Made by a program: the position numbers and the translations under genes. Shown piece by piece: positions 1-8,073 of a stretch of DNA of 34,902 nt (the first letter of the stretch is position 1; every line of letters starts with the position of its first letter). The notes beneath the pieces were generated by a model. That model saw only the letters and a program-made list of their open reading frames with translations. It was not told where the DNA came from and did not search any database. The stretch lies in the NCBI GenBank assembly GCA_964414425.1, contig CAYPWL010000033.1, positions 1 to 34,902 on the forward strand, read 5' to 3'. This stretch comes from GYS-P2D sp964414425 (GTDB taxonomy: Bacteria > Bacteroidota > Bacteroidia > Chitinophagales > Saprospiraceae).

Positions 1-1721
1 CACAGGGAGCTACAGGAGCGCAAGGTCCACAAGGTCCACAAGGTCCAGCAGGACCACAAGGAGATACAGGAGCTACAGGTGCACAGGGAGCGACTGGTGC
101 TCCAGGAGCGCAAGGACCACAGGGTCCAGCGGGACCACAAGGAGATACAGGTGCACAAGGTCCTCAGGGACCAGAAGGTGCAAGAGGAACGGCATGTTGG
201 GATTTAAATGCTAACGGAGCCTTAGATGCGAATGAAGATGTAAATGGCGATGGCTTTGGTAATGGATTAGATTGTCAAGGTGCTGACGGTGATACTGGTG
301 CTACAGGAGCTACAGGAGCTCAAGGGCCACAAGGACCCCAAGGAGCTACAGGAGCTCAAGGGCCACAAGGTGCTTCAGGACCTCAAGGCCCTCAGGGACC
401 AACAGGACCGCAAGGAGCTACAGGAGCACAAGGTGTTTCTGGTCCACAAGGTCCACAAGGTCCACAAGGATCAAATGGTTTGAACTGTTGGGATACTAAC
501 GGTAACGGAGTGTTTGATTCAGGAGAGGATACTAACGGTGACGGAATTTTGAATACCGCGGATTGTCAAGGTGTGAATGGTGCTGACGGTGCTGCAGGTC
601 CTCAAGGTCCTCAAGGTCCTCAAGGTCCTCAGGGAGCAACAGGAGCTACAGGAGCTACTGGCTCGGCAGGTCCTCAAGGTCCTCAAGGTCCTCAAGGTGC
701 TGCAGGACCACAGGGTCCACAAGGAGCACAAGGTTCAGAAGGACCACAAGGACCATCAGGTCCAGCAGGTCCACAAGGAGCTACTGGTTCTCAAGGTGCA
801 GTTGGTCCACAAGGTCCAGAAGGCCCACAAGGTTCTGAAGGCCCACAAGGTCCAGAAGGCCCACAAGGTCCAGAAGGCCCAGCAGGTCCACAAGGAGCTA
901 CTGGTTCTCAAGGTTCAGTTGGTCCACAAGGTCCAGAAGGTCCACAAGGTCCTACGGGAGCACAAGGTCCAGTTGGCCCACAAGGTCCAGAAGGTTCAGC
1001 AGGACCACAGGGCCCACAAGGCGCTACAGGAGCCAACGGTGTGAACTGTTGGGATGTGAATAACAATGGATTCGCTGATCCAGGAGAGGATACTAACGGT
1101 GACGGAATCTTAAATTCTCTTGATTGTCGTGGAAGTGATGGTTCAGCAGGACCACAAGGACCACAAGGTCAAGCAGGCCCTACAGGGGCACAAGGACCAG
1201 TGGGTTCAGCAGGTCCCGCAGGAGCGCAAGGTCCTACAGGTCCATCAGGACCTCAAGGTGAGCAAGGTCCAGTTGGTCCATCAGGCCCTACTGGTTCTCA
1301 AGGTCCGGTTGGTCCACAAGGTCCAGCAGGCGGATTGACTGCTAAGAACGGAGAGTTTGTGATTCCAGCTTTGACAAATTTAGCAGTAGGTGATACTGGA
1401 ACATTTGTTGATTCATGCTTCGGAACTGTAACATGGGTAATTGATGACTTAATCGTTGCTGATGGAACTACACCAGGTACGCACAGTGGAGTGAAGGTGA
1501 CTTATACATTTGGTGCAAGAGCAACTGCTCCGATAGCAACTTATGTACAACCTGTCAATCCATTTAACACTGCAACAGATGGTGATAGAGCTAATGTTAA
1601 CTTCTCGATTACTTTAAGAGAGCTTGTTACGACTACCTCAATTAGAGTGAACATTACTCGTACAGATTCTGAGAGTGCGTGGAGTGATAACTTTATGTTT
1701 AATCTGATATCGTTTAATTAA
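1..1721 (+). CDS. Collagen-like Gly-X-Y repeat protein with calcium-loop cassettes (5' end outside window)
   Basis: The reading frame is open from base 3 to the stop at 1719-1721, so the N terminus lies upstream of the window. About 570 residues are visible. Most are uninterrupted Gly-X-Y triplets, dominated by GPQ, GAT, GPE and GPA, as in bacterial collagen-like proteins; such tracts typically form a triple helix. Three cassettes, each running exactly 27 residues from Cys to Cys (bases 195-275, 486-566, 1047-1127), interrupt the repeats. Each reads C-W-D-x-N-x-N-G-x-x-D-x-x-E-D-x-N-G-D-G with a closing D-C, which looks like two adjacent EF-hand/dockerin-type calcium loops. After base 1332 comes a non-repetitive C-terminal domain of about 130 residues, rich in predicted beta strands, possibly a trimerisation or adhesive head. 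No sorting domain is visible at the C terminus. An extracellular or surface role is inferred; the signal peptide would be outside the window. Confidence 0.88.
   Translation, partial: QGATGAQGPQGPQGPAGPQGDTGATGAQGATGAPGAQGPQGPAGPQGDTGAQGPQGPEGARGTACWDLNANGALDANEDVNGDGFGNGLDCQGADGDTGATGATGAQGPQGPQGATGAQGPQGASGPQGPQGPTGPQGATGAQGVSGPQGPQGPQGSNGLNCWDTNGNGVFDSGEDTNGDGILNTADCQGVNGADGAAGPQGPQGPQGPQGATGATGATGSAGPQGPQGPQGAAGPQGPQGAQGSEGPQGPSGPAGPQGATGSQGAVGPQGPEGPQGSEGPQGPEGPQGPEGPAGPQGATGSQGSVGPQGPEGPQGPTGAQGPVGPQGPEGSAGPQGPQGATGANGVNCWDVNNNGFADPGEDTNGDGILNSLDCRGSDGSAGPQGPQGQAGPTGAQGPVGSAGPAGAQGPTGPSGPQGEQGPVGPSGPTGSQGPVGPQGPAGGLTAKNGEFVIPALTNLAVGDTGTFVDSCFGTVTWVIDDLIVADGTTPGTHSGVKVTYTFGARATAPIATYVQPVNPFNTATDGDRANVNFSITLRELVTTTSIRVNITRTDSESAWSDNFMFNLISFN
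3..1332 (+). repeat. Collagen-type coding repeats (9-nt period)
   Basis: The DNA has strong 3- and 9-nt periodicity from repeated Gly-Pro-Gln codons. Clean tandem 9-mers occur at 597-632 (four near-identical copies of GGTCCTCAA) and 669-695 (three copies). Gly-X-Y blocks of about 64, 70, 160 and 67 residues are separated by the three Cys-bounded cassettes. Synonymous codons vary between blocks, so most of the tract is not a recent perfect duplication. The repeats lack stop codons in other frames, which creates long spurious reading frames on both strands. Confidence 0.9.
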
Positions 1722-1729
1722 AAATAGAT

Positions 1730-1768
1730 GTGCTCCGATAGCAATATCGGAGCACTTTCCTACTTTTT
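1730..1768 (+). terminator. Intrinsic terminator after the collagen-like gene
   Basis: An 11-bp perfect stem (GTGCTCCGATA at 1730-1740 with TATCGGAGCAC at 1745-1755) closes a GCAA loop and is followed by a T-rich tail ending in TTTTT. It begins nine bases after the stop codon, so it probably separates this gene from the T9SS gene downstream. Confidence 0.88.
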
Positions 1769-1795
1769 ATTAATAGATATAAAACTTATAAAAGC

Positions 1796-2806
1796 ATGCT
1801 CAAACATATTATAACTATCGTATTGACTTTCAGTGTGGCTCTGTCTTACGGACAGATAGCCAAATCCGGAATGTATGCTTCAGCCCAGATTCCCTCTAAT
1901 GGATTTATGAGTGTTTTTGGCTCTCATGATTTCACTGATATGGGTAAGGGTAATAGTATAGTGATGACAGAACGTGGATCAGATAGGAGCTATATGATCT
2001 TTGCAGATGGTGCATCATGGGGAGAAGCTTCAGTTAATGGATACGTTGACGGGTTTGCGAAGTCTTTCTCGAAAGAAGATTATGTATTACCTATAGGAAA
2101 TAATGAAGATTACAGACCTATAGTGATCTCTGGTGGATCGAATGCGGCAGCAAGTTATTTCGCAGAGGACCCAGGCGTTATTACATCAACATTGAGCAAC
2201 GATGTTGAGCAATTATCAGGTCACGGATATTATGAGATCGAAGGTATAAAGCCCACTAAGTTTAGCTTAACCTGGAATCACTTTACAGGTATCGATAGAC
2301 TTGTTGATGATATTGGTCAATTGGGTATTGTAGGCTTTGATGGGGAGCAATGGGTAGCTATTCCTTCTCAGATAGAAGAAAATCAACTGAGCTTGATCAA
2401 TAGTTCTCCAACATATGTAACTCAAAAAGCAAATGTTGATGAAGGAATAATCTCAACGTTGACAGAGGTAGATTTATCACAGTATGAATATGTGAGTTTG
2501 GCAAGAATGGCACCTAATGCCATAGCCGAAAGCCCAATGTCATTGAGTGTCTATCCGAATCCCGCAGTACAGAATAATTTCATTTATCTGGATTATGCCG
2601 TGAGCGATACAGATACAGAGATCCTAATTAGTCATATTGGCGAGGCTCCAGCTATAGTACATCAAGTAACTAAAACTGGTAGAACTAAGGCCAAAATTGA
2701 TACTGATGGCTTGAGACCAGGAGTTTATTGGGTTTCTGTAAAAAGTAACGCTGGCGAAAAAGTGTTGAAAAAACTGATAATACTTGATGCCACTGCGGCC
2801 AGATAG
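1796..2806 (+). CDS. Secreted protein with T9SS C-terminal sorting domain
   Basis: A 336-residue protein with an N-terminal signal peptide (hydrophobic residues 4-17, probable cleavage near SYG-Q at 17-20). Its last ~85 residues look like a type A T9SS sorting domain: YPNPA from Tyr253, a beta-sandwich-like segment, then LRPGVYWVSV and a final KKLIIL strand. T9SS cargo crosses the outer membrane and is released or attached to the surface. The middle (residues ~20-245) matches no family I recognise; it has segments such as PIGNNEDYRPIVI and YVSLARM of a kind seen in secreted Bacteroidota proteins that precede a sorting domain. It follows the collagen-like gene on the same strand but behind a strong terminator, so it is probably transcribed separately. 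Confidence 0.85.
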   Translation: MLKHIITIVLTFSVALSYGQIAKSGMYASAQIPSNGFMSVFGSHDFTDMGKGNSIVMTERGSDRSYMIFADGASWGEASVNGYVDGFAKSFSKEDYVLPIGNNEDYRPIVISGGSNAAASYFAEDPGVITSTLSNDVEQLSGHGYYEIEGIKPTKFSLTWNHFTGIDRLVDDIGQLGIVGFDGEQWVAIPSQIEENQLSLINSSPTYVTQKANVDEGIISTLTEVDLSQYEYVSLARMAPNAIAESPMSLSVYPNPAVQNNFIYLDYAVSDTDTEILISHIGEAPAIVHQVTKTGRTKAKIDTDGLRPGVYWVSVKSNAGEKVLKKLIILDATAAR

Positions 2807-2834
2807 TATAAGAGTAACCCATCGATATATACAG

Positions 2835-2871
2835 AATAGGAGTACAATTTAAAATTGTGCTCCTATTTTTT
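2835..2871. terminator. Hairpin terminator between convergent genes
   Basis: A long stem (2835-2848 with 2854-2867, one T-G wobble) encloses a small TTAAA loop and is followed on the plus strand by a run of Ts. It lies between the T9SS gene (+) and the uridine kinase gene (-), and the kinase stop codon (2863-2865) is inside the stem. The T tail favours termination of plus-strand transcription; use on the minus strand is less certain. Confidence 0.85.
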
Positions 2872-3483
2872 TATGTGTTGTTTTATATGAGCCATAAGTT
2901 TGTGAAACGATGGATCTTCAGAAACATTGATCGAACTGTTCAGTAGACAATCAGCCAAAAGCTCATATTCTTGGATGTATTTATTATAGGAGGGTTCTGC
3001 ATGTCTAAAGAATCTGTGCTGTATTTCTGGTTGTTGATAATCTCTTTGATTGATATCTCTCGAGAGCCTTCTCTGATAACTTGTTTCTTTATCAAGCTTG
3101 ATGAATACATTATGATCGATGTATTCATTAATCTTAGGATCGTAGTTGATAAACAGTCCCTCAACTAAGATTATCGATGCTGGCTTGATGGTCTTATATT
3201 CAGATTTTGCTGATGTATTATATTGATAAGAGGGGATGATAACCTCTCGTCCACTTAGGAGAAAACTGAGATCGGCATAAAGCTTATCAAGATCAAATGA
3301 CCCTGGAAGATCAAAATTATAATATCCTTCGCCATCTATCTTCTGCGCATCTCGGGCTTTATAGTAGTCGTCTAAGGAGAGTACGCTGAGATGATCAGCG
3401 CCGAACTGTTCCAAAAGTATTTTCACAAGGGTAGTTTTTCCAGATCCACTGCGCCCTGTGATACCAATAACGTGCGGTTTCAT
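2863..3483 (-). CDS. udk: Uridine kinase
   Basis: A 206-residue P-loop kinase that phosphorylates uridine (and usually cytidine) to UMP/CMP in pyrimidine salvage. The Walker A motif GRSGSGKTT is at residues 10-18. SLDDYY follows near 36-41 and carries the family's catalytic Asp region, and the FDLPGSFD segment resembles the substrate-binding FDHPxAFD motif. The Walker B-like strand IILVEGLF is near residue 107, and RRLSRDINQR matches the conserved arginine-rich lid. Length matches bacterial uridine kinases. It diverges from a concentrative nucleoside transporter gene across an 87-bp gap, which supports a nucleoside-salvage role. Confidence 0.92.
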   Translation of the reverse strand: MKPHVIGITGRSGSGKTTLVKILLEQFGADHLSVLSLDDYYKARDAQKIDGEGYYNFDLPGSFDLDKLYADLSFLLSGREVIIPSYQYNTSAKSEYKTIKPASIILVEGLFINYDPKINEYIDHNVFIKLDKETSYQRRLSRDINQRDYQQPEIQHRFFRHAEPSYNKYIQEYELLADCLLNSSINVSEDPSFHKLMAHIKQHIKK

Positions 3484-3570
3484 ATACCCAAATATAGCTT
3501 CAGAAGATCATAGGCTCTATAATTCTGGTGAATGGTGCGAATTTTCAATTAAAAGCAATACTTTTCGGTC

Positions 3571-4854
3571 ATGCTAATGCATGTGTTCAGAGCAGTAATT
3601 GGTGTGGTCATTATTATAGGATTATGTTATCTGTTCAGTGCAGATAAGAAGGCTATAAAATGGCGAGTGGTTATCGGAGGTTTATTCCTACAATTTGTTT
3701 TAGCATTCGGCGCTATTAAAATCCCATTCATTAGGAGTTTCTTCAAAGGAATCGTTGACGTGTTCCTTGTAGTAATTAATGCATCCGAGCGATCAGCAGC
3801 TTTCTTATTCGGGAACCTTGCGACTGACCTGTCTTATGGATTTGTTTTTTCGGCACTACCCGTGATCATTTTATTTTCTGCATTGACCTCACTGGCATAC
3901 TATTATGGTCTGCTTCAAAAGGTCGTTTACGGCTTCGCTTGGCTCATGAATAAAACCATGAAGCTCAGTGGTCCGGAGAGCCTTGCAGCTGCAGCTAATG
4001 TATTTATAGGGCAAACAGAGGCTCCTTTAGTTGTCAAGCCGTATTTAGAACGTATGACACGTTCCGAGATTATGACAATCATGGTTGGAGGATTAGCGAC
4101 TATAGCTGGTAGTGTGTTTGGGGTATATGTATCCATATTAGGTGGTGATGACCTTGCGGCCAAACAAGAGTTTGGGATGCATCTACTAATTGCTTCTGTT
4201 ATATCTGCACCTGCGGCACTATTGATTGCTAAGATTATGGTGCCTGAGAAAAAAGATCATGATCTAAAGCGAACGCTCGATGTACCCAAATCTGATGTAG
4301 GATCTAACGCACTTGACGCCCTAACCAGGGGTACTACAGATGGGGTCAAATTAGCTGTTAATGTAGCGGCTATGTTGTTTTCTTTCATGGCGATCATCTT
4401 TCTTACTAATAGTCTTCTGGAATTGTTAGGAAACTACCTAACGATAAATGATAGTATTCAAGAGTTCAGTGGTGGTAAGTATGATAACTTAAGTCTCCAG
4501 CTCTTCCTGGGATATTTGTTTGCGCCCTTGGCGTGGATTATAGGTATTACAAGTGATGAAGTTCTTTACATAGGACAGCTTCTCGGGGAGAAGACGATAC
4601 TTAATGAGTTCGTAGCCTATTCTTCATTGGGAGAAATGAAGCGTAGTGGTATTTTGTCTGAGCGTTCGATCATCATTGCGGCTTATGCATTATGTGGCTT
4701 TGCCAATTTTGCTTCTGTAGGTATACAGATCGGGGGCATAAGCTCCATCGCTCCAAAGACAAGAAAAGATCTGACAGAATTAGGATTCAAGGCTTTAGTG
4801 GGCGGCACTTTAGCAACAATGCTCACGGGATGTATAGCCGGGGCACTTATTTAG
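3571..4854 (+). CDS. nupC: Concentrative nucleoside transporter (CNT/NupC family)
   Basis: A 427-residue polytopic inner-membrane protein of the CNT family, which couples nucleoside uptake to H+ or Na+. Diagnostic stretches include FIGQTEAPLVVKPYLERMT and GGLATIAGSVFGVYVSILG (around residues 147-190), then the C-terminal gate/transport segment with CGFANFASVGIQIGG near residue 373. Several hydrophobic helices are visible from residue 5 onward. The start is either the ATG at 3571 or the one at 3577; both leave the first membrane segment intact. A TACTTTTC element at 3558 resembles a Bacteroidota -7 box but would give an almost leaderless transcript. Its divergent partner is udk, so uptake and phosphorylation of nucleosides are probably linked. 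The exact substrate range cannot be read from sequence. Confidence 0.9.
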   Translation: MLMHVFRAVIGVVIIIGLCYLFSADKKAIKWRVVIGGLFLQFVLAFGAIKIPFIRSFFKGIVDVFLVVINASERSAAFLFGNLATDLSYGFVFSALPVIILFSALTSLAYYYGLLQKVVYGFAWLMNKTMKLSGPESLAAAANVFIGQTEAPLVVKPYLERMTRSEIMTIMVGGLATIAGSVFGVYVSILGGDDLAAKQEFGMHLLIASVISAPAALLIAKIMVPEKKDHDLKRTLDVPKSDVGSNALDALTRGTTDGVKLAVNVAAMLFSFMAIIFLTNSLLELLGNYLTINDSIQEFSGGKYDNLSLQLFLGYLFAPLAWIIGITSDEVLYIGQLLGEKTILNEFVAYSSLGEMKRSGILSERSIIIAAYALCGFANFASVGIQIGGISSIAPKTRKDLTELGFKALVGGTLATMLTGCIAGALI

Positions 4855-5381
4855 ATTAGCCCTTCTGGGAGATTCATATAGATGATCTGTTCTTCTATAG
4901 ATATCCGCTCAATAAGACTTTCGTGTAATGGAATGAGAATTTCCTTTTGATTTTCATCGAGGATTATGGCCATCTTCTGTTGTGGATAGTCGTCTACTCT
5001 TACAATAGATCCAACAGCCCCATCTCTATTATCCACTATGGTCATGTTTACGAGTTTATTAGGTTGAGATAGAGGTTTTTGTTCATTTACTTTGACCTCG
5101 TCGCTCAAGAGGTATAGGGCATGTAACTGAAATCGACTCATATCTTCAGAGTTGTCACAACCGCTTAACTTAATGGTCATATCTCGCTCGACAGATAGAT
5201 CCTCTATTCTGAAGGGTACCTTGTAACCATCTATCTCTATGAATACGAATTTCTGCTGTTTGAAATCGTCGAGAAAAGAATCTTCTATAGAGATTTTAGC
5301 ATGCCCCTTATATCCATGTGATCGACGTATAATACCGACCTGAATAAAACTGGACTGATAGAGCCTTTTGTATTTACTCAT
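4851..5381 (-). CDS. rimM: Ribosome maturation factor RimM
   Basis: A 176-residue RimM, needed for maturation of the 16S rRNA 3' (head) domain in the 30S subunit. The N-terminal RimM beta barrel has the typical VGIIRRSHGYKGHAKI motif at residues 16-31. The C-terminal half (from about residue 105) is a PRC-barrel with GSIVRVDDYPQQKMAIIL and the conserved EILIPLHESLI strand. It overlaps the upstream lipoprotein gene by 8 bp, suggesting cotranscription. Its stop TAA (4851-4853, minus) interlocks with the stop TAG of the convergent nucleoside transporter (4852-4854). It is not next to rpsP or trmD as in many bacteria. Confidence 0.92.
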   Translation of the reverse strand: MSKYKRLYQSSFIQVGIIRRSHGYKGHAKISIEDSFLDDFKQQKFVFIEIDGYKVPFRIEDLSVERDMTIKLSGCDNSEDMSRFQLHALYLLSDEVKVNEQKPLSQPNKLVNMTIVDNRDGAVGSIVRVDDYPQQKMAIILDENQKEILIPLHESLIERISIEEQIIYMNLPEGLI

Positions 5382-6114
5382 TAGTATAGCTGACTATTGA
5401 TTGGATAATAACTTGACCTATATCAGCCTTGTCCTTCCATGGTATAGAGTCACAATTCTCGAAGCACTGGGTATCAAATACGCCTATCACTCGACTTATT
5501 AAGCCGATATTTTCGGCATAGTGCTCTTGACTGGTTCGATACTGCAATCTATTCTGAGCATCTGCGTGCTGCACACGTACAACGCTATTAAATGATAGAT
5601 CATTAATACTAAAGTCAGTATTAATATCGAGATATCGTGACTCCCAATCCTTGAAGTATTCTATTTGGTCTGTTCCTATGGATATTAGAATACTTGGATC
5701 AAACCGCTGAGTACTTTGCCAAGATATATTTTCATCAGGTGGCACGATCAGTTTAATCTGACTCAGATTGCCTTCGTTGCGCAGAGCCATGCCATTAATG
5801 ACCTGCTCCGACACTCTACCTATAACGGCCCATTCTTCAGATGAATCATTTCGTTGTGACTGTTCTATTATGGTTATCTCTTCTCCAATACTATTTTCGT
5901 CAGTTCCGATAACTCGCTCTCGCAAAAAGTACTCAAAGGTATCCCGCGTCTGACCGGCATTGTAAATATCCACTCTTAACATCTGATATTCACGGGTTAT
6001 GTCATCAGATGGAAAGAATGATGTAGAGTTTGGGCCAACTGACATCATCGATGAATTATCATCTTGGCAACCCATCCAAAGGAATCCTAAACAAAATAGA
6101 TAACACTTTCTCAT
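5374..6114 (-). CDS. Putative lipoprotein of unknown function
   Basis: I do not recognise a family. The preferred start is the ATG at 6112-6114, giving MRKCYLFCLGFLWMGC, a short lipoprotein signal with the lipidated Cys at residue 16; an in-frame ATG at 6151-6153 would add 13 residues in front of the signal and is less likely. The mature protein (about 230 residues) has no further membrane segment, many predicted beta strands, and a Cys pair near the C terminus (CFENC). It probably sits in the inner or outer membrane facing the periplasm. The 3' end overlaps rimM by 8 bp, so the two may be translationally coupled although no functional link is evident. Confidence 0.75.
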   Translation of the reverse strand: MRKCYLFCLGFLWMGCQDDNSSMMSVGPNSTSFFPSDDITREYQMLRVDIYNAGQTRDTFEYFLRERVIGTDENSIGEEITIIEQSQRNDSSEEWAVIGRVSEQVINGMALRNEGNLSQIKLIVPPDENISWQSTQRFDPSILISIGTDQIEYFKDWESRYLDINTDFSINDLSFNSVVRVQHADAQNRLQYRTSQEHYAENIGLISRVIGVFDTQCFENCDSIPWKDKADIGQVIIQSIVSYTNE

Positions 6115-6281
6115 AGAAGTACTTATAGATAGGTAAAGATACATATAATACATATTTATAATATGATCTGCAATATTTGAAGGTAAAAGTATTATGTATG
6201 TTAAAGTTGACCACTTTAAGAATATCCTATGGGGGAGACATTATGCCAAATGGGTCTTGTAGATAGAATAACCCAATTGAG

Positions 6282-6899
6282 ATGAGAGCAACTACAATCA
6301 ATTTTAGACAAAGCCAAAAATATAAGCAAGGTCACACGGCAGTAACTTTCTGTGGAGTGATTGACAATCAAGATGAGCTAAGTAAAGCGCTTACTGAAAC
6401 GGGCGTTGAAATTGATTTCAAAAGGCCAGCTCAATTGGTGTACGCCTTGGTAGAGTACGTTAAAGTATCTCAGCTAAAAAGAACTAAGAATGCCGTTAAA
6501 ATGGCAATTGAAATTCTTGAAGGTCAGTATTCATTTGTCTATGAAACGAATGACTGGAGTAAGAAGCAGTATTGTGTCAATCGAGGATTGAACGTATATG
6601 TCGGATTGAGTGCTAATGATTTCATCATTTCTAACGAACTTACGACTGTACTAAACCATACAGAGAGAATGATCAGTCTTGAGGACGGAATGATGGTAGA
6701 GATTTTTGACGACGGTACTTGTCAATTTACTGATGGCGAATCACAACGGTTGAATATGGAGTACAGGAGTGTAATAAAGAAAGAAAGCACGAATCCTGAA
6801 AACCACATATTTAATATTCTCAGAAAAGAGTTACATGGAGTTGTACCCAATGTATTTGGATCTAAAGACTTGCTATTAGATCAACTCAACTTGAGCTGA
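6282..6899 (+). CDS. Degenerate GlmS-like class II glutamine amidotransferase domain (non-catalytic)
   Basis: A 205-residue intact frame that resembles the second half of the GATase type 2 domain of GlmS. TAVTFCGVIDNQDELSKAL aligns by eye with the IAVVHNGIIENxxxL strand/helix, and the segments AVKMAIEILEGQYSFVYE, LNVYVGLSANDFIISNE and RMISLEDGMMVEI match the LEGAYA, SPLVIGLGxxENFIASD and RxIxLEDGE segments. The tail with NHIFNILRKELHG resembles the linker YxHYMLKEIxEQ. Missing are the N-terminal catalytic Cys, the HTRWATHG block, the HNG oxyanion-hole Asn (here FCG) and the SETDTE glutamine-binding Asp (here FKRPAQ); both isomerase SIS domains are absent. A stop lies just upstream in frame, so the gene does not continue 5'. 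It may be a decayed gene or a repurposed regulator. Confidence 0.65.
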   Translation: MRATTINFRQSQKYKQGHTAVTFCGVIDNQDELSKALTETGVEIDFKRPAQLVYALVEYVKVSQLKRTKNAVKMAIEILEGQYSFVYETNDWSKKQYCVNRGLNVYVGLSANDFIISNELTTVLNHTERMISLEDGMMVEIFDDGTCQFTDGESQRLNMEYRSVIKKESTNPENHIFNILRKELHGVVPNVFGSKDLLLDQLNLS

Positions 6900-6947
6900 T
6901 TACGCAAGCCCTAAAGAGCATAATGTTTTGTTTAGTTTATAATATTG

Positions 6948-6972
6948 AAGCCTCCTTCGGGAGGTTTTTTTA
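6948..6972. terminator. UUCG-loop intrinsic terminator
   Basis: AAGCCTCC (6948-6955), a TTCG tetraloop and GGAGGTTT (6960-6967) followed by more Ts form a classic Rho-independent terminator for the plus strand. The ddl stop codon (6970-6972, minus) sits in the T run. The opposite strand also has an A-rich entry and T-poor exit, so it is mainly a plus-strand terminator. Confidence 0.9.
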
Positions 6973-8073
6973 TTGCTCCAACTTGAGTGAGTTCTGAGCT
7001 TGCTGCTCTTCGATGGCAAGTTGAATCAGTCGATCTATTAATGCTTCATTAGACAATCCCGAAATCCTCCATAAGGTGGGATACATGCTGATATCTGTGA
7101 AGCCAGGAATGGTGTTGATCTCATTGATATAGAGCTCATCATTGTCGAGCATAAACATATCTACCCGTGCCATACCGCTACATTCGAGGCATCGATACGT
7201 ATCGATTGCAGTCTCTTGGATAGCCTTAATCTGTTGTTCGCTGAGTTGCGCAGGGACTGCGAGCTTTGCACCTTTTTCATCGAGGTATTTGCTCTCATAA
7301 GAATAGAATCCACTCTTCGGTATGACCTCCCCAGGTATTGAGGCCATAGGGTCGTCGTTACCCAAGACGGCACACTCGATCTCACGACCCTGAATCTTGC
7401 TCTCGATAATGACCTTATTATCGTACAGAAAAGCGTGTTCGACTGCGGTTTCATATTCCTTTTTATTTTGGACATATGATACCCCAACGGAGGAGCCAAG
7501 GTTCACTGGTTTTACGAATAGCTCTTCGCCCAGTTTCTCTGATACTGAATCGTATGTAAACTCTGATCGATTGTATTTCCTAAGTGTCACGAATGGGGCA
7601 TTCTTGATCCCTGCATCTCTGAGTAGTCTTTTCATCACCTCTTTGTCCATACCTATCGCACTACCCAATATCCCTGGACCTACGCATGGGATATTAGCCA
7701 GTTTGGCGAAACCTTGTATTGCTCCATCCTCACCGTACATACCATGCAGTACAGGAAAGATCACATCGACCTTGGATAGATGCTCTTCTGAGTGATTACT
7801 GAAAAGTCGATGATCATCAGTGTTTTGTGAGAGATGTAAGGTCGTATTCCTGTCTGTCAATCCAACAGCATTAGGATCTGAAGTATCAAGTAATTCAAGA
7901 GCACTATCACTCTGCAAGATCCAGCGGCCACTCTTATCAATACCGATTAGAATGGGCTCATACTTATCCTTAGGCATCGAGGCCACGATGTTTTTAGCGG
8001 ATAGAATAGAAATCTTATGTTCTGTTGATCGACCGCCATAAATGACAGCCACCTTTAGCTTACTCATATTCAT
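6970..8073 (-). CDS. ddl: D-alanine--D-alanine ligase
   Basis: An ATP-grasp ligase of 367 residues that makes the D-Ala-D-Ala dipeptide of peptidoglycan. The start KVAVIYGGRSTEHKISILSA is the family signature. The central region has VLHGMYGEDGAIQGFAKLANIPCVGPG, then EELFVKPVNLGSSVGVSYV for ATP and carboxylate binding, and the C-terminal metal-binding part has INEINTIPGFTDISMYP (normally INExNTxPGFTxxSxxP). Length fits the DdlA/B group. The coded start may be ATG at 8071-8073 or two codons later at 8065-8067 (MSKLKVAV). It stands alone, bounded downstream by a terminator. Confidence 0.95.
   Translation of the reverse strand: MNMSKLKVAVIYGGRSTEHKISILSAKNIVASMPKDKYEPILIGIDKSGRWILQSDSALELLDTSDPNAVGLTDRNTTLHLSQNTDDHRLFSNHSEEHLSKVDVIFPVLHGMYGEDGAIQGFAKLANIPCVGPGILGSAIGMDKEVMKRLLRDAGIKNAPFVTLRKYNRSEFTYDSVSEKLGEELFVKPVNLGSSVGVSYVQNKKEYETAVEHAFLYDNKVIIESKIQGREIECAVLGNDDPMASIPGEVIPKSGFYSYESKYLDEKGAKLAVPAQLSEQQIKAIQETAIDTYRCLECSGMARVDMFMLDNDELYINEINTIPGFTDISMYPTLWRISGLSNEALIDRLIQLAIEEQQAQNSLKLEQ

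Noticed and set aside
3..1332. CRISPR-like array
   Set aside because: The repetitive DNA follows Gly-X-Y codons without constant repeat/unique spacer structure, and no cas genes are nearby.
280..1338. Long open frames in other phases and on the opposite strand through the Gly-X-Y region
   Set aside because: They are produced by the lack of stops in the repeat codons and give low-complexity Lys/His/Val/Leu- or Arg/Thr-rich sequences. The Gly-X-Y frame is clearly the coding one.
6282..6899. Functional glutamine amidotransferase
   Set aside because: The catalytic Cys and the glutamine-binding residues are not present and no upstream in-frame extension could provide them.
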